From CAHJXF01 sp038240015 (GTDB lineage Bacteria; Pseudomonadota; Gammaproteobacteria; Burkholderiales; Burkholderiaceae_D), in NCBI GenBank assembly GCA_038240015.1, contig JBBSEF010000132.1, forward strand, positions 1 to 6,152: a stretch of DNA of 6,152 nt, read 5' to 3'. The notes below the pieces were generated by a model. That model saw only the letters and a list, made by a program, of their open reading frames with translations. It searched no databases and was not told where the DNA came from. Numbering within the stretch: position 1 is the first letter of the stretch; each line of letters begins with the position of its first letter. This document shows, piece after piece, positions 1 to 6,152 of the stretch. The translations under genes and the position numbers were made by a program.

Positions 1-26
1 AGAATGTTTGAGCTCATGGCCTTGCG

Positions 27-58
27 AAAAAAAAGCCCGAGGCATCTCTGCCTCGGGC
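27..58 (-). terminator. Intrinsic (Rho-independent) terminator after rpoC
   Basis: Read on the minus strand, a perfect 9-bp stem GCCCGAGGC/GCCTCGGGC (58-50 pairing with 43-35) closes a 6-nt loop (49-44) and is followed immediately by eight T (34-27). This is the classic layout of a Rho-independent terminator. It sits 66 nt after the rpoC stop codon, so it most likely ends the rpoBC transcript. It works in one direction only: on the plus strand the stem is followed by CGGTACTTC, with no T run, so convergent transcription from the left would not be stopped by it. Confidence 0.95.
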
Positions 59-124
59 CGGTACTTCATCGATCGCCGAACTGACGATGGCGCGGACGAC
101 ACGCGGTCGACGCGCTTTCGTGCA
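59..124 (-). other. rpoC 3' untranslated segment
   Basis: These 66 bases between the rpoC stop codon and the terminator stem contain no reading frame of note. The only pattern I see is a short GC-rich palindromic stretch around GTCGAC, which is unremarkable in this composition. It is most simply the 3' untranslated tail of the operon mRNA. Confidence 0.6.
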
Positions 125-4393
<4,269 letters not shown>

Positions 4394-4395
4394 GG

Positions 4396-4412
4396 ATTTT
4401 CCTTTGGAAAAT
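4396..4412 (-). other. Small hairpin containing the rpoC Shine-Dalgarno
   Basis: The bases form a perfect 7-bp inverted repeat with a 3-nt loop: in the mRNA AUUUUCC, loop AAA, GGAAAAU, ending two bases before the AUG. The Shine-Dalgarno AAAGGA is made of the loop and the start of the 3' arm. The stem is weak (five A-U and two G-C pairs), so it could open easily under a ribosome; whether it tunes rpoC translation is inference. The pairing itself is read directly from the sequence. Confidence 0.6.
4400..4405 (-). promoter_or_regulatory. Ribosome binding site of rpoC
   Basis: AAAGGA on the minus strand, six bases upstream of the rpoC ATG, is a good Shine-Dalgarno match at a normal distance. It supports the start at 4393. 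Half of it (GGA) lies in the 3' arm of a small hairpin, and the AAA is its loop (see 4396-4412). Confidence 0.85.
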
Positions 4413-4422
4413 ACTGACGAAC

Positions 4423-4447
4423 CGTGACGTCGCCACGCGACATCACG
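4423..4447 (-). other. Stable RNA hairpin in the rpoB-rpoC gap
   Basis: On the minus-strand transcript, CGUGAUGUCGC (4447-4437) pairs with GCGACGUCACG (4433-4423) around the triloop GUG. That is an 11-bp stem with ten Watson-Crick pairs and one U-G wobble (4442 with 4428). It lies 22 nt after the rpoB stop codon and 10 nt before the Shine-Dalgarno hairpin. No T run follows, so it is not an intrinsic terminator. Plausible roles are mRNA stability, an RNase processing site or a pause signal between the genes, but nothing in the sequence decides between them. It could also be a short genomic repeat element. Confidence 0.6.
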
Positions 4448-4469
4448 TCCATGCTTTCAATAGCGGCGA

Positions 4470-6152
<1,683 letters not shown>

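Noticed and set aside
1..17. Possible start of the next gene on the minus strand (ATG at 17, with AAGG two bases upstream)
   Set aside because: Only five codons fit before the window ends, the Shine-Dalgarno spacing is too short, and the terminator lies directly upstream leaving almost no room for a promoter. It cannot be supported from this window.
4423..4447. The intergenic hairpin as a terminator between rpoB and rpoC
   Set aside because: No T run follows the stem on the minus strand, and full termination here would cut off rpoC, whose own upstream region shows no clear promoter.

Overview
This window is core, vertically inherited chromosome: the distal part of the beta-operon (rpoBC), read entirely from the minus strand. 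The layout, in the direction of transcription (right to left), is: the 3' 560 codons of rpoB (6152 down to 4470, 5' end outside the window), a 76-nt gap (4469-4394), the complete rpoC (4393-125, 1422 residues), a 66-nt untranslated tail, and a strong intrinsic terminator (58-27) that closes the operon. Only 26 bases lie beyond the terminator, and nothing in them can be assigned.

The protein sequences point to a betaproteobacterium, most likely order Burkholderiales. RpoB carries the betaproteobacterial form of the sequence between the flap region and the K-rich catalytic segment ([43 protein letters not shown]) and ends in GIDIDLERV. RpoC has betaproteobacterial signatures such as TSGLVTQ.ERYN, AMMEQLATEP and NAKGEQIAISRSGE. 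DNA composition is G+C-rich with strong G/C preference at third codon positions. Genus cannot be fixed from recall; similarity to both Bordetella/Achromobacter-type and Burkholderia-type sequences is visible.

The two genes encode the two largest subunits of the multisubunit RNA polymerase, which together form the catalytic cleft. The window contains the catalytic Mg-binding aspartates of RpoC (D460, D462, D464), both zinc-binding cysteine sets, bridge helix and trigger loop, and the RpoB C-terminal half with its active-site-facing basic residues and the clamp-joining C-terminus. The rifampicin-resistance region of rpoB is upstream of the window.

The unusual observations are modest: two back-to-back hairpins filling much of the rpoB-rpoC gap, one of which contains the rpoC Shine-Dalgarno sequence; a net 16-residue Ala/Pro/Val-rich insertion in RpoC between the catalytic loop and the bridge helix; and a Pro-to-Ser change at a deeply conserved RpoB position. 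I see no mobile element, CRISPR array, tRNA, rRNA or undescribed system. Long open frames on the plus strand are antisense shadows of rpoC.
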